Assembly (NCBI GenBank): GCA_001179505.1
Contig: CDMY01000737.1
Coordinates: forward strand, 1-26,009
DNA: 26,009 nucleotides
DNA from: Vitrella brassicaformis
Taxonomy: Eukaryota > Sar > Vitrellaceae
Direction: 5' to 3'
The notes under the pieces are model-generated. The model was not told the DNA's origin, ran no database searches, and was given only the letters and a program-made list of their open reading frames with translations. The translations under genes were made by a program, and so were the position numbers. Shown here in pieces: positions 17,039 to 25,771 of the stretch (position 1 is its first letter; every line of letters starts with the position of its first letter).

Positions 17039-17471
17039 GGCAGAAAAGAGCAAGGTCAGTGCGTTCGACCATTGAGTTCCTGAATACTGCAGGCTGCGGT
17101 GTTCATACTTACTCACGCGCTCAAGCTATCAAAAAGGACCCCCACATACACTTTATAAAGGGAAAAAGAGTGAGACAGCCACGTACAGAAAATCACCACC
17201 CGGCCAAGAAGGTCAGGTGGGTCAAAGAGGACGCGTTCACTTACACCTGTGTCATGGCAGAAAAGAGCAAGGTCAGTGCGTTCGACCAATGGGTTCCTGA
17301 ATACTGCAGGCTGCGGTGTTCATACTTACTCACGCGCTTAAGCTATCAAAAAGGACCCCCACATACACTTTATAAAGGGAAAGAGAGTGAGACAGCCACG
17401 TACAGAAAATCACCACCCGGCCAAGAAGGTCAGGTGGGTCAAAGAGGATGCGTTCACTTACACCTGTGTCA
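17039..17471 (+). repeat. 217-bp tandem duplication, ~98% identical
   Basis: The unit 17039-17255 is followed directly by 17256-17471. I count only about five substitutions. Each unit starts GGCAGAAAAGAGCAAGGTCA and contains the TATA-like palindrome CTTTATAAAG (17151-17160 and 17368-17377). A plus-strand frame runs open through both copies but looks like a by-product. The duplication lies between the 3' end of the six-exon gene and the start of the minus-strand islands at 16.3 kb. Confidence 0.85.
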
Positions 17472-17620
17472 GGTCACATGAAACTTCATGCCTCAACATC
17501 ATCCTCACACTCCCTTCCATTCTCTCAGTGCCCTCCTCAGTTCGTCTGAAGCTCCCATCTCCCCCTCTTTAGCCGCCGGTCTCGCTTCGATAGATTCCCT
17601 TCGCTTCAACAGGCTCTGCA

Positions 17621-19246
17621 TCATGCCGATGCTGTTTGCAATAAAAAATGGGCTGCCTCTCTGATCTCCTCGGCGGATATCTTGGCTTGCTCCGCCGTCT
17701 GCTTTACTACATCGGGCAACTTGTTCAGAGCTGCAGTGTTAGAAATCGTATGCTTAACCTGCACATACACACATCGACACTCCATTAGCACTCCTTCAGA
17801 TCGGCTCCTTCCTCACGTATGCGAGTGTGAGCATATGAGTGCATGCCAAGAAAGGTTGGTATGTGTTTGCGGGCTTTACCGCGGCGATTGCGTCGCAGAA
17901 ACCGAGGCCGGCGGCCCCTTGCGCAGCGTCCTTGGCTTTGCCCGGGAACTCTTTTGCGGCGTCGATCAAGACCCGAACCTCCTCTGCCAACCTGCATACA
18001 TTGATATAAGACAGCATTCGCCTGGAAAGCGTCCTTTGACCTGTTGCATTTACGTGCCATAGGCAGGTGTGTGATCGATTGTTTACGGGTCTTACGCGGG
18101 GATTTCTCTGATGGCGGTAGCGGACGCGTTAAGAGAAGGTCTCGAGGGCATCAATCGCGCTGATGATGCCACGATCGGCGTTGGTCGCATTGATTTTCAG
18201 CGCGCTTGAGGTCCACATCGAGTTTCACATTCTTGCGAATAGCCTCATCTAAACAAAGAGACAGCATCCTTCTGTTCTAGTAAAACAGGCAACGAGAAGA
18301 AACAATGCCTGTTCTCAGTGGGTGAGTCGTGCGTCTGTGAATGGGGTGGATTTCGGGTTTACCCTTCAGGTTCTTGATGGCGTCCTTAATAGTTTTGCAC
18401 CTCCTGCCCCCAAACTCGCAAGCCACCTTCAGTGCCTCTGAACCTTCATCCATCTTATTACGGAGGTTGACGCACGTATTCTGAGGGTCAGCCGCCTTGT
18501 CGAACAAATCGTCAAACTCTGCGCAGCCAAACAGGAAAACCAGCTGGGACACAGTTGGTCGACCACAACAAAGTGAAGGACAGTGCGCGGGCTAATACAA
18601 GGTGAGGGCTACCCGTTCATATATATGGACACTGGATAGGTACGCGTGTGGGTGGGTCTTTGAAAACGTTTTACGCACGTACCGGGAATTTGGGTTTTCT
18701 TCATTGGAAAGAAATCCACGTTGTCGGGGAAGAGCTTGCTCACCATCGCCGTTTCGTTCTCGCCCCAACGCTCACTGGCAGCCAACCCCTAGAAATCGAA
18801 CATACACATGACACAGAAGTTATAGAGAGCGTCACTCTATTAGAAAGCGCCACATACAGTGCTACATCCAGCAGGTGAGAATGTGGTGCAATCGTAAGGT
18901 ATAATCCATGCATATTTCTTCTTTTTCAGTATCTTCCACTATCAGTTACCATGGCCCATTGGCGCAGCTCCATCCGCTCCCTCTTCGCGGTCCACTCGGC
19001 ATCCTCCGTTTTGTACTTCTTGGTGAGCGCTTCGACTTCTTTCAAGGCCTTGTCCTTGTCCACGTTGCCGTTCTGGTCCTGAGCACGCTTGTTGCACAGG
19101 AGTCCGAGCGCCTCTTGGAAATTGGTAGCCTTCAGATGCTGGCTCTCGCTCGGACCCCAACACGTTGGAGGAATCTTGCTGAAGCAGACACCCATGAAAA
19201 TGAAGAAGGGAAGAGAAAGGCACCCACGGAGCGATGCAAAACGCAC
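17621..19246 (-). CDS. six-exon gene, probable secreted helix-rich protein
   Basis: The exons (minus strand) are 18950-19246, 18683-18788, 18363-18518, 18096-18248, 17880-17991 and 17621-17758. Every junction is GT...AG, and all phases agree (0, 1, 1, 2, 0). Introns are 104-164 nt. The start at 19246 gives a signal-peptide-like N-terminus, MRFASLRGCLSLPFFIFMGV, then a helical, charged domain (DKALKEVEALTKKYKTEDAE). Later exons read FDDLFDKAADPQNTC, GSEALKVACEFGGRRC, LAEEVRVLIDAAKEFPGKAK and LPDVVKQTAEQAKISAEEIR, ending QTASA-TGA. Total length is about 319 residues. Exon 4 needs two single-base (+1) corrections, near 18204 and 18133, so this is either sequencing error or a young pseudogene. 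Cysteines are spaced as in a small secreted protein. The family is not recognised. Confidence 0.7.
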
Positions 19247-19508
19247 TCGCAGCGACCACAGAACCCACCCAAGGGGCTCCTATCGTCACTTTGCGTCACA
19301 GAGCATACTGAAAAGTCTTTCATGTCCCACAGGTACTGGGACACCGATCGAGGAAGCGATGAGGACAGCGTTTGTGAGGAATCGTCTGACAGTGCAGAGA
19401 ACCGCTGGCAGTGCCTGCGAATGCAGATCAAATGTACGAGGGACGAATTTGTCTCAGCCAGCCAGCAAGCCGAATGAAAGGAATGCGAGCTGGGTGCGGT
19501 GCGAGCTA

Positions 19509-19513
19509 GAGAT
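19509..19513. other. target-site duplication, left
   Basis: GAGAT immediately precedes the LTR at 19514 and matches 22707-22711. Confidence 0.85.
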
Positions 19514-19679
19514 AGTTGGAGTATCAGCAGTAGCTCGGGGTAGCGAGTAGGAATGTGACGAAGCCGGAAGAAGCATTCAGTGACGACGGAGGTCTCATGG
19601 ACACGCAAGCTTGGGTCCACAACCATCGCAAGTCATGTCTCGTAGATCTCGCCCGTATAACTCGGTCTCCGCTCTAACT
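19514..19679 (-). repeat. 3' LTR (166 bp)
   Basis: It is identical by eye to 22541-22706. It is the 3' LTR on the coding strand because the polypurine tract abuts it at 19680. Confidence 0.92.
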
Positions 19680-19692
19680 CCCCCTCTCGCTC
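19680..19692 (-). other. polypurine tract
   Basis: The minus strand reads GAGCGAGAGGGGG directly before the 3' LTR (AGTTAGAG). This is the usual primer position for plus-strand DNA synthesis. Confidence 0.8.
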
Positions 19693-19729
19693 GTCAGCTT
19701 TTGCTTGTCGTTGCTGCCGAGCGCTCATC

Positions 19730-20502
19730 ATGAGGTGTTGGCGGTCAGCGAGATCATCGAAAAAGAAACAGACGAGGTGCTTTTTCGGCTGTTTGTCAGC
19801 TCACAGCAGCTCGTCAAGCCATGCGGATGACGCTTGGAGAGATGGGAGGCATCTTGTGCTCTTACTACCACCTCCGCATCACCACGCGGCTTGGCACGGC
19901 ACTCACATGCACATCATGAACATGTAAGTGTGCCTTTTGTTGTTCTGACTGGCTGTCTGCCTTATCTGTCTGCCTTTCCTGCCTGTCTGTCCTTTTCTAG
20001 GTCCAGACTCGGCTGCAGCAGAAGATACACACACACGTAAGCATGTGTCAATGTGAATTGTGTTTGTTTCTTTTGTTGGCCTCAGGGCTTGTGACGAAGC
20101 GCCACGCAAACATCCTGAAGACCATGGTGCTGATGTGTCTGCAGCCTGAGCTGACCATTCTTGGGTCGCTCTGCTGTCACAGACATCAGCTACTTACCTG
20201 ACGGTCGATAGCGCCTTTATTTCTATTGCTTACCTTTTCTCGGTGCCTTTTGTGTTTGCCTTTTTCGCTCTTTTTCTTGTCTATACGTATGCGGTCACTG
20301 ATGGTGGGTTTGCTTGCCTGTGTTGGCTTGTCTGTCTCCCCCTCTTGACCGTATAGGTGAGCGAGGCATTAGAAGCACATGACGTGGCAAACATGCATGC
20401 CAGCTTGCTGAGTCAGATAGAACAGCCCTACATGAGAACTGCTCTGTGTCAGTTTCTCGAATCACAAGAGAGACTGCAGGCCATGCGGATATTCACGGCC
20501 AC
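19730..20502 (+). pseudogene. antisense intron-bearing gene-like sequence inside the LTR element
   Basis: On the strand opposite to gag, several good splice-site pairs appear: donor CAT|GTAAGT at 19924 with acceptor CCTTTTCTAG at 20000; a 36-nt exon (20001-20036) ending at GTAAGC; acceptor TTGGCCTCAG at 20095; and acceptor CCTCTTGACCGTATAG at 20356 with an exon to 20502 before GTGAGG. The last exon reads VSEALEAHDVANMHASLLSQ, then QPYMRTALCQFLESQERLQA. The 20096 exon reads LVTKRHANILKTMVLMCLQP. I could not join all exons in one phase, so part may be decayed. It looks like a captured host gene fragment. The protein is not recognised. Confidence 0.45.
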
Positions 20503-21440
20503 GTGAGGGTGTACAGTCCTCACGAGTCGTGATGTCCGTGCACACGTGGCGGCTTTCAATCTTCCCATCTTCTAGATAGGTGGCTCTCGCCTCACACAGT
20601 ACTTCTGTGAGTGTCTGTGGCGATTCTGAGGGCTATCTCAGTCGTCCCTCGCTTTTGCCATTGCATCGCTCTGTGCCTTGTGTGTCTATAAACACACAGT
20701 GGCATCGGCATGCAATGGGTAAGTCAGACACATTTGTTTTGTTAGACATCTGTGATGTCTTTCTGGTGTGCTGCTCGACCTAGCTATCTGTCTTTGATGC
20801 AGCGAGCAGGCACACACATGTGTCTAGACGAGCTGAGACCGCATCAGGCCAGCTGCGCTATTTGTGCGCTGTGCTGTTATTGCTTTGCCTAATGCCCCCT
20901 CTGAGCTCAATGCCCAAGGAGTGAGCCAGCAATTGAGAGTCAGGCTAGGTTTTCGATGAACCCACTTAGGACGCAGAGCATCATCAATGCATTTTATGTA
21001 TGCATGCGACGCTCCACCGTGCGCTGGTCCGTGACTCAATGCTGTACATGTTTGATTTTGCGTGAGGGACATCTGGACTTTGAAATAGAGGTGACGAATC
21101 ACTTGGTGCAGCCATTGCACATGCTCTTTGACTGCATCTGAGCAATCACATCACTCTCTAAGTCCTTTCCCTCTCACACGCACTGTCAATGTGTTCCTTG
21201 ATCAAAAATATGACTGCACGCAGACCAATTCCTCATGGAATCGATCAACAGCGGATCACTTCTCTCTCTGTCAGTTCTTTCTCAGCCCTCATCAATCAAT
21301 GCACACTTGTCATCGATCGATCAACCAGCCGGCAGACCAATCGACCAACAGACGGCAAGATAGCACTGAGTGAGTGACGAGAAGACGAGAGAAAGAAATA
21401 CTTCGTACATATACAGACGTGCATGACGTCCATGTATACG
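20503..21440. other. non-gag interior of the LTR element, uncertain content
   Basis: I see no pol domain on either strand. A plus-strand frame at 20956-21141 ends with HLDFEIEVTNHLVQPLHMLF and could be a further exon of the antisense cargo. TCAATCAATC and CGATCGATC runs near 21287-21340 are low-complexity. Confidence 0.45.
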
Positions 21441-21524
21441 TACACACAGCGTCACTTGTACCAGCCCCCTCTGTCTTCGTGAGCTCTTGGGTGGCCAGCT
21501 AGTGCGCTGTAGTCTTGTAGAGCC

Positions 21525-22400
21525 TCATTCGTCTGGCTCAGATCCATCGTCACTGTCTCGCATCTCTTGCAGCATACGGCCGAGCACTCGACATTCATCT
21601 GTCGTGTGATTGAACAGCGGACGTTCTCGTCGTGTCGGGCAGAGACGGCAGAATAGTTGCCGGCGCTCTTGGGTGGCACCAGCAACGGGCAATGATATCA
21701 CAGTCGATGCTCCCTGTCCTGTATTGCGTCCAGACAGGGTGTGCGAGTCAGATGGACCATGCGTACCGTCACCGAGCTCCGCAGGAATGCGGGCGGCCAT
21801 ACGGCGCATCTTTTCGTAAGTGAAGTCCACCTGCCCGATGAACACACTCCACAGAAAAGCACACATTGGGTTCGCTCTGTGAGCACCCAGACGCACGATC
21901 ATCTTCTGTACGACGTCGTCTTTTGTGCGCCTTTCTGTACCATACGCCTTGTTGACGGCAAGTGAGAGACGGTCAAGGTCTCCAAGATTATCCATGAAGC
22001 CCTTGCTCTCATCGTAATCCCACCTGTCGTATTCGACGTTTATCTGTGAACGCCTCTGCTCGATGCTCGGCTCATATCTGCGACGCAGAGCCAACAGAGA
22101 CACACACCCATCGTGTGTTGTGGTTGCCTCCTGGACCGTTCCTTGACAGTCCTTGCCCTCTGTGGCCCTGTCCAGTGCTCTCCACAACATCCATCTCTCC
22201 ATCCTCATGTTGCGGCGTTGGACATCTGTGAGCGACTCGTCAGCGAACTTCACCGACAGCTCGTCATCAGTTGACGGATGAAAGTACTTGGCCATGCCAT
22301 CGATGCCATAGAACATGCCAGCGAACGACTGACGCCAGCTGTGGTAGTCGCTCTCTTTGCCGCTGAAGCGAGGAGGGTTGGTGGCGATGCCATCAGCCAT
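21525..22400 (-). CDS. gag: gag-like protein of the LTR element, 291 residues
   Basis: ATG at 22398-22400 follows a 140-nt leader after the 5' LTR. The N-terminus reads PPRFSGKESDYHSWRQSFAG, a typical start of retrotransposon gag: hydrophobic F-x-G then Y-x-x-W. A helical capsid-like region follows, with MERWMLWRALDRA and SLLALRRRYEPSIEQRRSQI (about residues 90-150). Near the C-terminus (251-270) is a knuckle C-x2-C-x10-H-x4-C, in which the usual four residues between C2 and H are ten. The end is acidic (DSDDGSEPDE). The frame is intact, as expected for a young insertion. It would form the particle that packages the element's RNA. Assignment to copia or gypsy gag is not settled from this frame alone; the tRNA-half primer site favours copia. 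Confidence 0.8.
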   Translation of the reverse strand: MADGIATNPPRFSGKESDYHSWRQSFAGMFYGIDGMAKYFHPSTDDELSVKFADESLTDVQRRNMRMERWMLWRALDRATEGKDCQGTVQEATTTHDGCVSLLALRRRYEPSIEQRRSQINVEYDRWDYDESKGFMDNLGDLDRLSLAVNKAYGTERRTKDDVVQKMIVRLGAHRANPMCAFLWSVFIGQVDFTYEKMRRMAARIPAELGDGTHGPSDSHTLSGRNTGQGASTVISLPVAGATQERRQLFCRLCPTRRERPLFNHTTDECRVLGRMLQEMRDSDDGSEPDE

Positions 22401-22526
22401 CTGTACCACAACTCACTGTGTGGCACTTGTTGGATGACGTCACGTTGCTCGGTCATCATCACCGGGAGATGGTGTCTCGTCAGATGGTGAGGGAAGGCAC
22501 GCCAAATGGCTCATCACACCCGAGGT

Positions 22527-22540
22527 GGGCGTTCATAACC
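22527..22540 (-). other. primer-binding site, tRNA-iMet anticodon-half type
   Basis: Directly after the 5' LTR the minus strand reads GGTTATGAACGCCC. Eight bases, GGTTATGA, are complementary to TCATAACC, the anticodon loop and 3' stem of initiator tRNA-Met in many eukaryotes. The following GCCC pairs with GGGC of the same stem if two bases are looped out. Some copia-group elements (copia, Ty5, Osser) are known to prime from an initiator tRNA half. Confidence 0.55.
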
Positions 22541-22706
22541 AGTTGGAGTATCAGCAGTAGCTCGGGGTAGCGAGTAGGAATGTGACGAAGCCGGAAGAAG
22601 CATTCAGTGACGACGGAGGTCTCATGGACACGCAAGCTTGGGTCCACAACCATCGCAAGTCATGTCTCGTAGATCTCGCCCGTATAACTCGGTCTCCGCT
22701 CTAACT
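22541..22706 (-). repeat. 5' LTR (166 bp)
   Basis: It is identical by eye to 19514-19679. On the minus strand it begins AGTTAGAG and ends CTCCAACT. Confidence 0.92.
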
Positions 22707-22711
22707 GAGAT
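22707..22711. other. target-site duplication, right
   Basis: GAGAT directly follows the LTR and matches 19509-19513. Confidence 0.85.
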
Positions 22712-23195
22712 GGCCACGGGCTATTGGCCACAGGTAGGCCACAGGTTCATGTATGACTGCGTGAATGCATGTCCATGAACGATAGGCAGTGCAGAGCGTT
22801 TTGTTCAACCATCATCGAACTCAGAGCCATGTTGACCAGTCCTGATGATGCTTCAAATGGACAAGACCATCGTATGACTGGTCTCACTGAAGTGACAACA
22901 CTCTGCCTCTAGGACTCACCGCCCAATAGATCCTCAGCTACTTCACTGATTCGGCAGCTCCTCACCGGCCTTTCCGCACACCGGCGCAGCGATGTGGTGC
23001 TAGCGCTAAAGCATATATCCGCCCACTGATATATCGTAACAGGTCTGTCAGCTTCTCGCTCTAATTCGACTGAGAGCGCCTCCTTGCGCAGCGGACAATA
23101 GCAGCAGCAGCAGGAAGCAACTGCTAGTCTTATCTGAAGAAAGACGACGACGACAACAACAACAACAAAACACAACAACACAACAGACAACAGAT
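22712..23195 (+). other. leader region before the copia-like gag; no gene seen
   Basis: I looked for a 5' LTR matching the TGTCATTAACCG start at 25770 and did not find one, so it is missing or too diverged. The last 60 bp before the ATG are an unstructured run of GAC/CAA triplets (about 23141-23192). Confidence 0.5.
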
Positions 23196-23810
23196 ATGGG
23201 GTCACTCAATCTCGAAAGGAAAGCCACCTTTCTCGTCTCTACCGGCAGGAGTGGTGAAAATGAGATCAAGTGGCACGAATGGGACTTTACCCTGAGAGCC
23301 CATCTATCAGCAAGAGGGATGGATGTGTCGGTCTGCCTACCAACGAAAGATGAGGACGTCCCCCCGCTGAAGATACGCGTGCTGCAAACAGATGCCAACG
23401 ATCAGCCCATGACTCATGATGGACAGCCAATCGTCGTCGAGCAGGGCAATCCTAATGCGAAGAACATTCGATGGCTGTTCGGCTTCCTCGCCCTACAGAC
23501 AGCAGACAAGGGGAAGCGACTGATCCAAGAAGCATACCAGAAGCATGGCGAGAACGGTGCACGGGCCCATCTGGAGGTGCGGAAACGATTCATACCTGAT
23601 CGAGCAGTCTGCAAGCATGAGCTCTTGCAGAGATTCTTCAACTAGAAGATGGTCAAGGACAACCTTGATGACGCCCTTGGTGACTTCAGCTATCTCGTCG
23701 GCCGCCTCCACGACATCGGACCAACAGTGCCTGACGAGACGATGATCGCCGTCATGCTGTCAGCATTACCTGAGAGATTCGACATGTTCAGGGCAACGAT
23801 GAGCGCATGA
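23196..23810 (+). pseudogene. gag: copia-type gag, N-terminal and central part
   Basis: ATG at 23196 is preceded by a CAA-rich leader. The frame reads SGENEIKWHEWDFTLRAHLS (the W-x-x-W helix of gag), then IRWLFGFLALQTADKGKRLI and HLEVRKRFIPDRAVCKHELL. A single TAG at 23643-23645 interrupts it. The same frame goes on with DNLDDALGDFSYLVGRLHDI and MIAVMLSALPERFDMFRATM, which matches the conserved L-x-SLP region of copia gag, to a TGA at 23808. Except for the stops it is well preserved. Confidence 0.75.
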
Positions 23811-24230
23811 GTCAGCATTTCGCGCGTTTCGTGGGGAGCCACTCACCTGGCCTCAGTTTGAAGAAGCCCTGCGCAGCGAGACCGCCAAAACTAGCAGACG
23901 GGTCGCCCATTCGACCGGCAGCACGAGCGCCAAGACCACCTCAATAAGCAGCATATTCTGATAACGACAGGAAGGGATGGACAGACAGGCGACCTGACAA
24001 TAGACAGCAGAACAACACAAACAGGAGCAAAAAATAGCTATAATTGTAGGAATCAGCCCGACGACACCAACAGGCAGAGCAGCAACTAATATGCGCACCC
24101 TCCCTAGCACACCAGGGATTATGAATGTGGGCAGCAGCAAGGACGAGGAGAACAACAGCAACAAGGGTAGCGAGCCACAGACCGTCGCGACAACGATGTC
24201 GATGTCATCATAAATAGTGCAAGGGCGCGG
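23803..24230 (+). pseudogene. copia-type gag C-terminus and zinc-knuckle remnant
   Basis: In a shifted frame the text continues SAFRAFRGEPLTWPQFEEAL then RSETAKTSRR, the gag C-terminal helix with its L-T-W motif. Further on, YNCRN followed about 20 residues later by HTRDYEC looks like a broken CX2CX4HX4C knuckle with in-frame stops and a lost Cys. The sequence is rich in Gln/Asn/Arg codons. Confidence 0.55.
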
Positions 24231-24720
24231 ATGAACGACAACAAAAGGACCAATCGACGCAATGGCCGCCAATATGCCAACCAGCTCGACATCTACAATG
24301 AAGAGCAACAGCAATATGACAGCAATGAGGACTATGCAACGATTGGAGCAATCGAGATAGAAGAGCTAGCGGAAGAGGTCGCGTATGTCAACGGTGCATG
24401 CTCATCTTCACCTACAGCAATGATGGTGGACCCTGGAGCGGCGCAGTCATGCTGGTTCAAGAAGTAGCTCGTTAGCGACATCAAGCCGCTTGAACGAGAC
24501 ATCAATGTCATCAGGGCGAATGGAACGAAAGCCCAAGTTGTGGGTGTCGGCTGTATCAAACTCACCTATAGAGAAGTCAACAAGGACAAGAAGAATGTCA
24601 TGGTGGATAACGTGCTGTTCGTTCCCAAGCTTCAACCTGCTCTCCCTCGCACACCTACCTGGTCGACGACTACAGCCCGAAGCTTGAGATTGATCATGGT
24701 GCTGCATTCTTGAAGGCACG
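24231..24720 (+). pseudogene. copia-type aspartic protease remnant
   Basis: The frame from 24231 gives a hydrophilic linker, then TAMMVDPGAAQSCWFKK, the counterpart of the retropepsin active-site D-S-G-A motif, with Pro in place of Ser. After a TAG (24465-24467) the same frame continues SDIKPLERDINVIRANGTKA, QVVGVGCIKLTY and VMVDNVLFVPKL, which is the usual downstream protease sequence (G-x-G and the V-L-xVP-x-L strand). It would have cut the polyprotein and is now interrupted. Confidence 0.7.
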
Positions 24721-24899
24721 GAGAGGGATATGTATCCATTGATGTGAGAAGGGCGGTTCTGCTATATCCACATCCACAAGAACCCCTCTGACTGCCCAAG
24801 TGCTACCGATGAGCCAGTGGTTGATGTTAGAGCAGCCGCAGACGCCACTGGTGGACGACAGCAATAGAGAGTCGGCAGATGTGATGACAGCAGACATAC

Positions 24900-25213
24900 T
24901 GGTCGCAGAGGTAGTCATTCGAGAGCGATTGCATCAGTGATCCGCCCATATCAACGAATCTTACCTCAAGAAGTCACCTACATTGACAAGACACGCACCA
25001 GCAACTAAGAACGACAACACTGAAGCGCCAAGTGTAGAGAAGGCTAAGTGTGAGGTGTGTTTGAAGGCCAAGATAAAGCGCCAGCCTTACGTGGCTGATG
25101 CGTATCGACATCAAAATGCAACCATCTCACACGTCGACCTGTCGCAAATCAAGCAGCCCAGCGAGAGAGGATACAAGTACCTGACGGTGATTGTTGTCGA
25201 GGCATCAAGGTAG
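24900..25213 (+). pseudogene. copia-type integrase N-terminal zinc domain and core start
   Basis: LHQ-stop-SAHINESYLKK corresponds to the W-H-x-R-x-x-H motif, with Trp and Arg lost. CEVCLKAKIKRQPY gives the CxxC half of the integrase zinc finger. The core begins SHVDLSQIKQPSERGYKYLT and VIVVEASR; the usual D-D before x-S-R is V-E here, so the first catalytic Asp is gone. A TAG at 25211-25213 follows SR. Confidence 0.7.
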
Positions 25214-25745
25214 CTGCAAGCTTACTTCCTCAAGGACAAATCTGAGGCGCCCGGAGCATCATCAACCACCACACCGCAATCCACATGTCTAAGGTTGTGA
25301 CAACGGATGGTCGGGCAGAGCTCATCTCAGGCAGATGGAAGGAGCTCTAGGAGACGCATCAGATACGACAGGAGAGAGGTTTGACATATCATCATCGCAG
25401 ATGGAGTGACTGAGCGGACTATCGGTGTGATTTGTGGGATGGCACGAGCCCTGCTCTTCACTGCTGGCCTGCCAGCGTCCTACTGGTACTATGCGATAGC
25501 GACAGCAGCGTACATCAAGAGCCGCACGCCAACAGCAGCCAATGAGGGGATGAAGACACCACATGAGCTCTTCATTGGCTATCCGTCTACCATCAGCCAT
25601 GTCCACACATTCGGCTGCCAGGCACACTTCAACCAAACGAATGAGACGATCAACACGGGAATTGGTGTTGTCATGTAATGTAGTGTTCGACGAAATCATA
25701 CTACCTGCACAGCAGAAGGCACCAAAAGCATCGCCAGCTATCATC
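25214..25745 (+). pseudogene. copia-type integrase catalytic core and tail
   Basis: QAYFLKDKSEAPG completes the strand after the first active-site motif. KVVTTDGRAELISGRW stands for the T-D-N-G-x-E-F motif (Asp kept, Asn lost). After a shift, ADGVTERTIGVICGMARALL carries the catalytic Glu. It continues FTAGLPASYWYYAIATAAYI, KSRTP, KTPHELFIGYPS, HTFGCQAHFN and NVVFDE, the well-known C-terminal core of copia integrase. Frameshifts and stops lie between these blocks. Confidence 0.8.
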
Positions 25746-25757
25746 CCATCTACTCAC

Positions 25758-25771
25758 AGGGGGGGAAACTG
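25758..25771 (+). other. polypurine tract and probable 3' LTR start
   Basis: AGGGGGGGAAA (25758-25768) is followed by CTGTCATTAACC. A 3' LTR would begin TG at 25770. No matching 5' copy is in the window, so the LTR itself is unproven. Confidence 0.5.

Larger units (their letters stand above)
19514..22706 (-). mobile_element. complete young LTR retrotransposon, gag-only, with antisense cargo
   Basis: Two 166-bp LTRs (19514-19679 and 22541-22706) with no difference that I can see flank a 2.86-kb interior. LTRs start AGTTGGAG and end CTCTAACT, a short inverted pair, and the element is bracketed by a 5-bp target duplication, GAGAT (19509-19513 and 22707-22711). On the minus strand the order is 5' LTR (22541-22706), primer-binding site, leader, gag ORF, about 1.8 kb without retroelement genes, polypurine tract, 3' LTR. 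No protease, integrase, reverse transcriptase or RNase H is present, so it must rely on another element. Identical LTRs imply a recent insertion. Confidence 0.92.
23196..25769 (+). mobile_element. decayed Ty1/copia-type retrotransposon lacking reverse transcriptase
   Basis: Recognisable parts in order are gag (23196-23950), a degenerate zinc knuckle, retropepsin, integrase and a polypurine tract followed by an LTR-like TG start at 25770. The order protease-integrase before any RT is diagnostic of the copia superfamily. The integrase tail NVVFDE runs almost directly into the polypurine tract, so RT and RNase H have been deleted. Many stops and shifts show long inactivity, in contrast to the young LTR element beside it. 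Confidence 0.8.

Noticed and set aside
17059-17481. 140-codon plus-strand frame across the 217-bp repeats
   Set aside because: The period is not a multiple of three and the two halves are read in different frames; it is best explained as a repeat by-product.
22712-23195. 5' LTR of the copia-like element
   Set aside because: No copy of the TGTCATTAACCG start seen at 25770 could be found here, so I do not annotate one.
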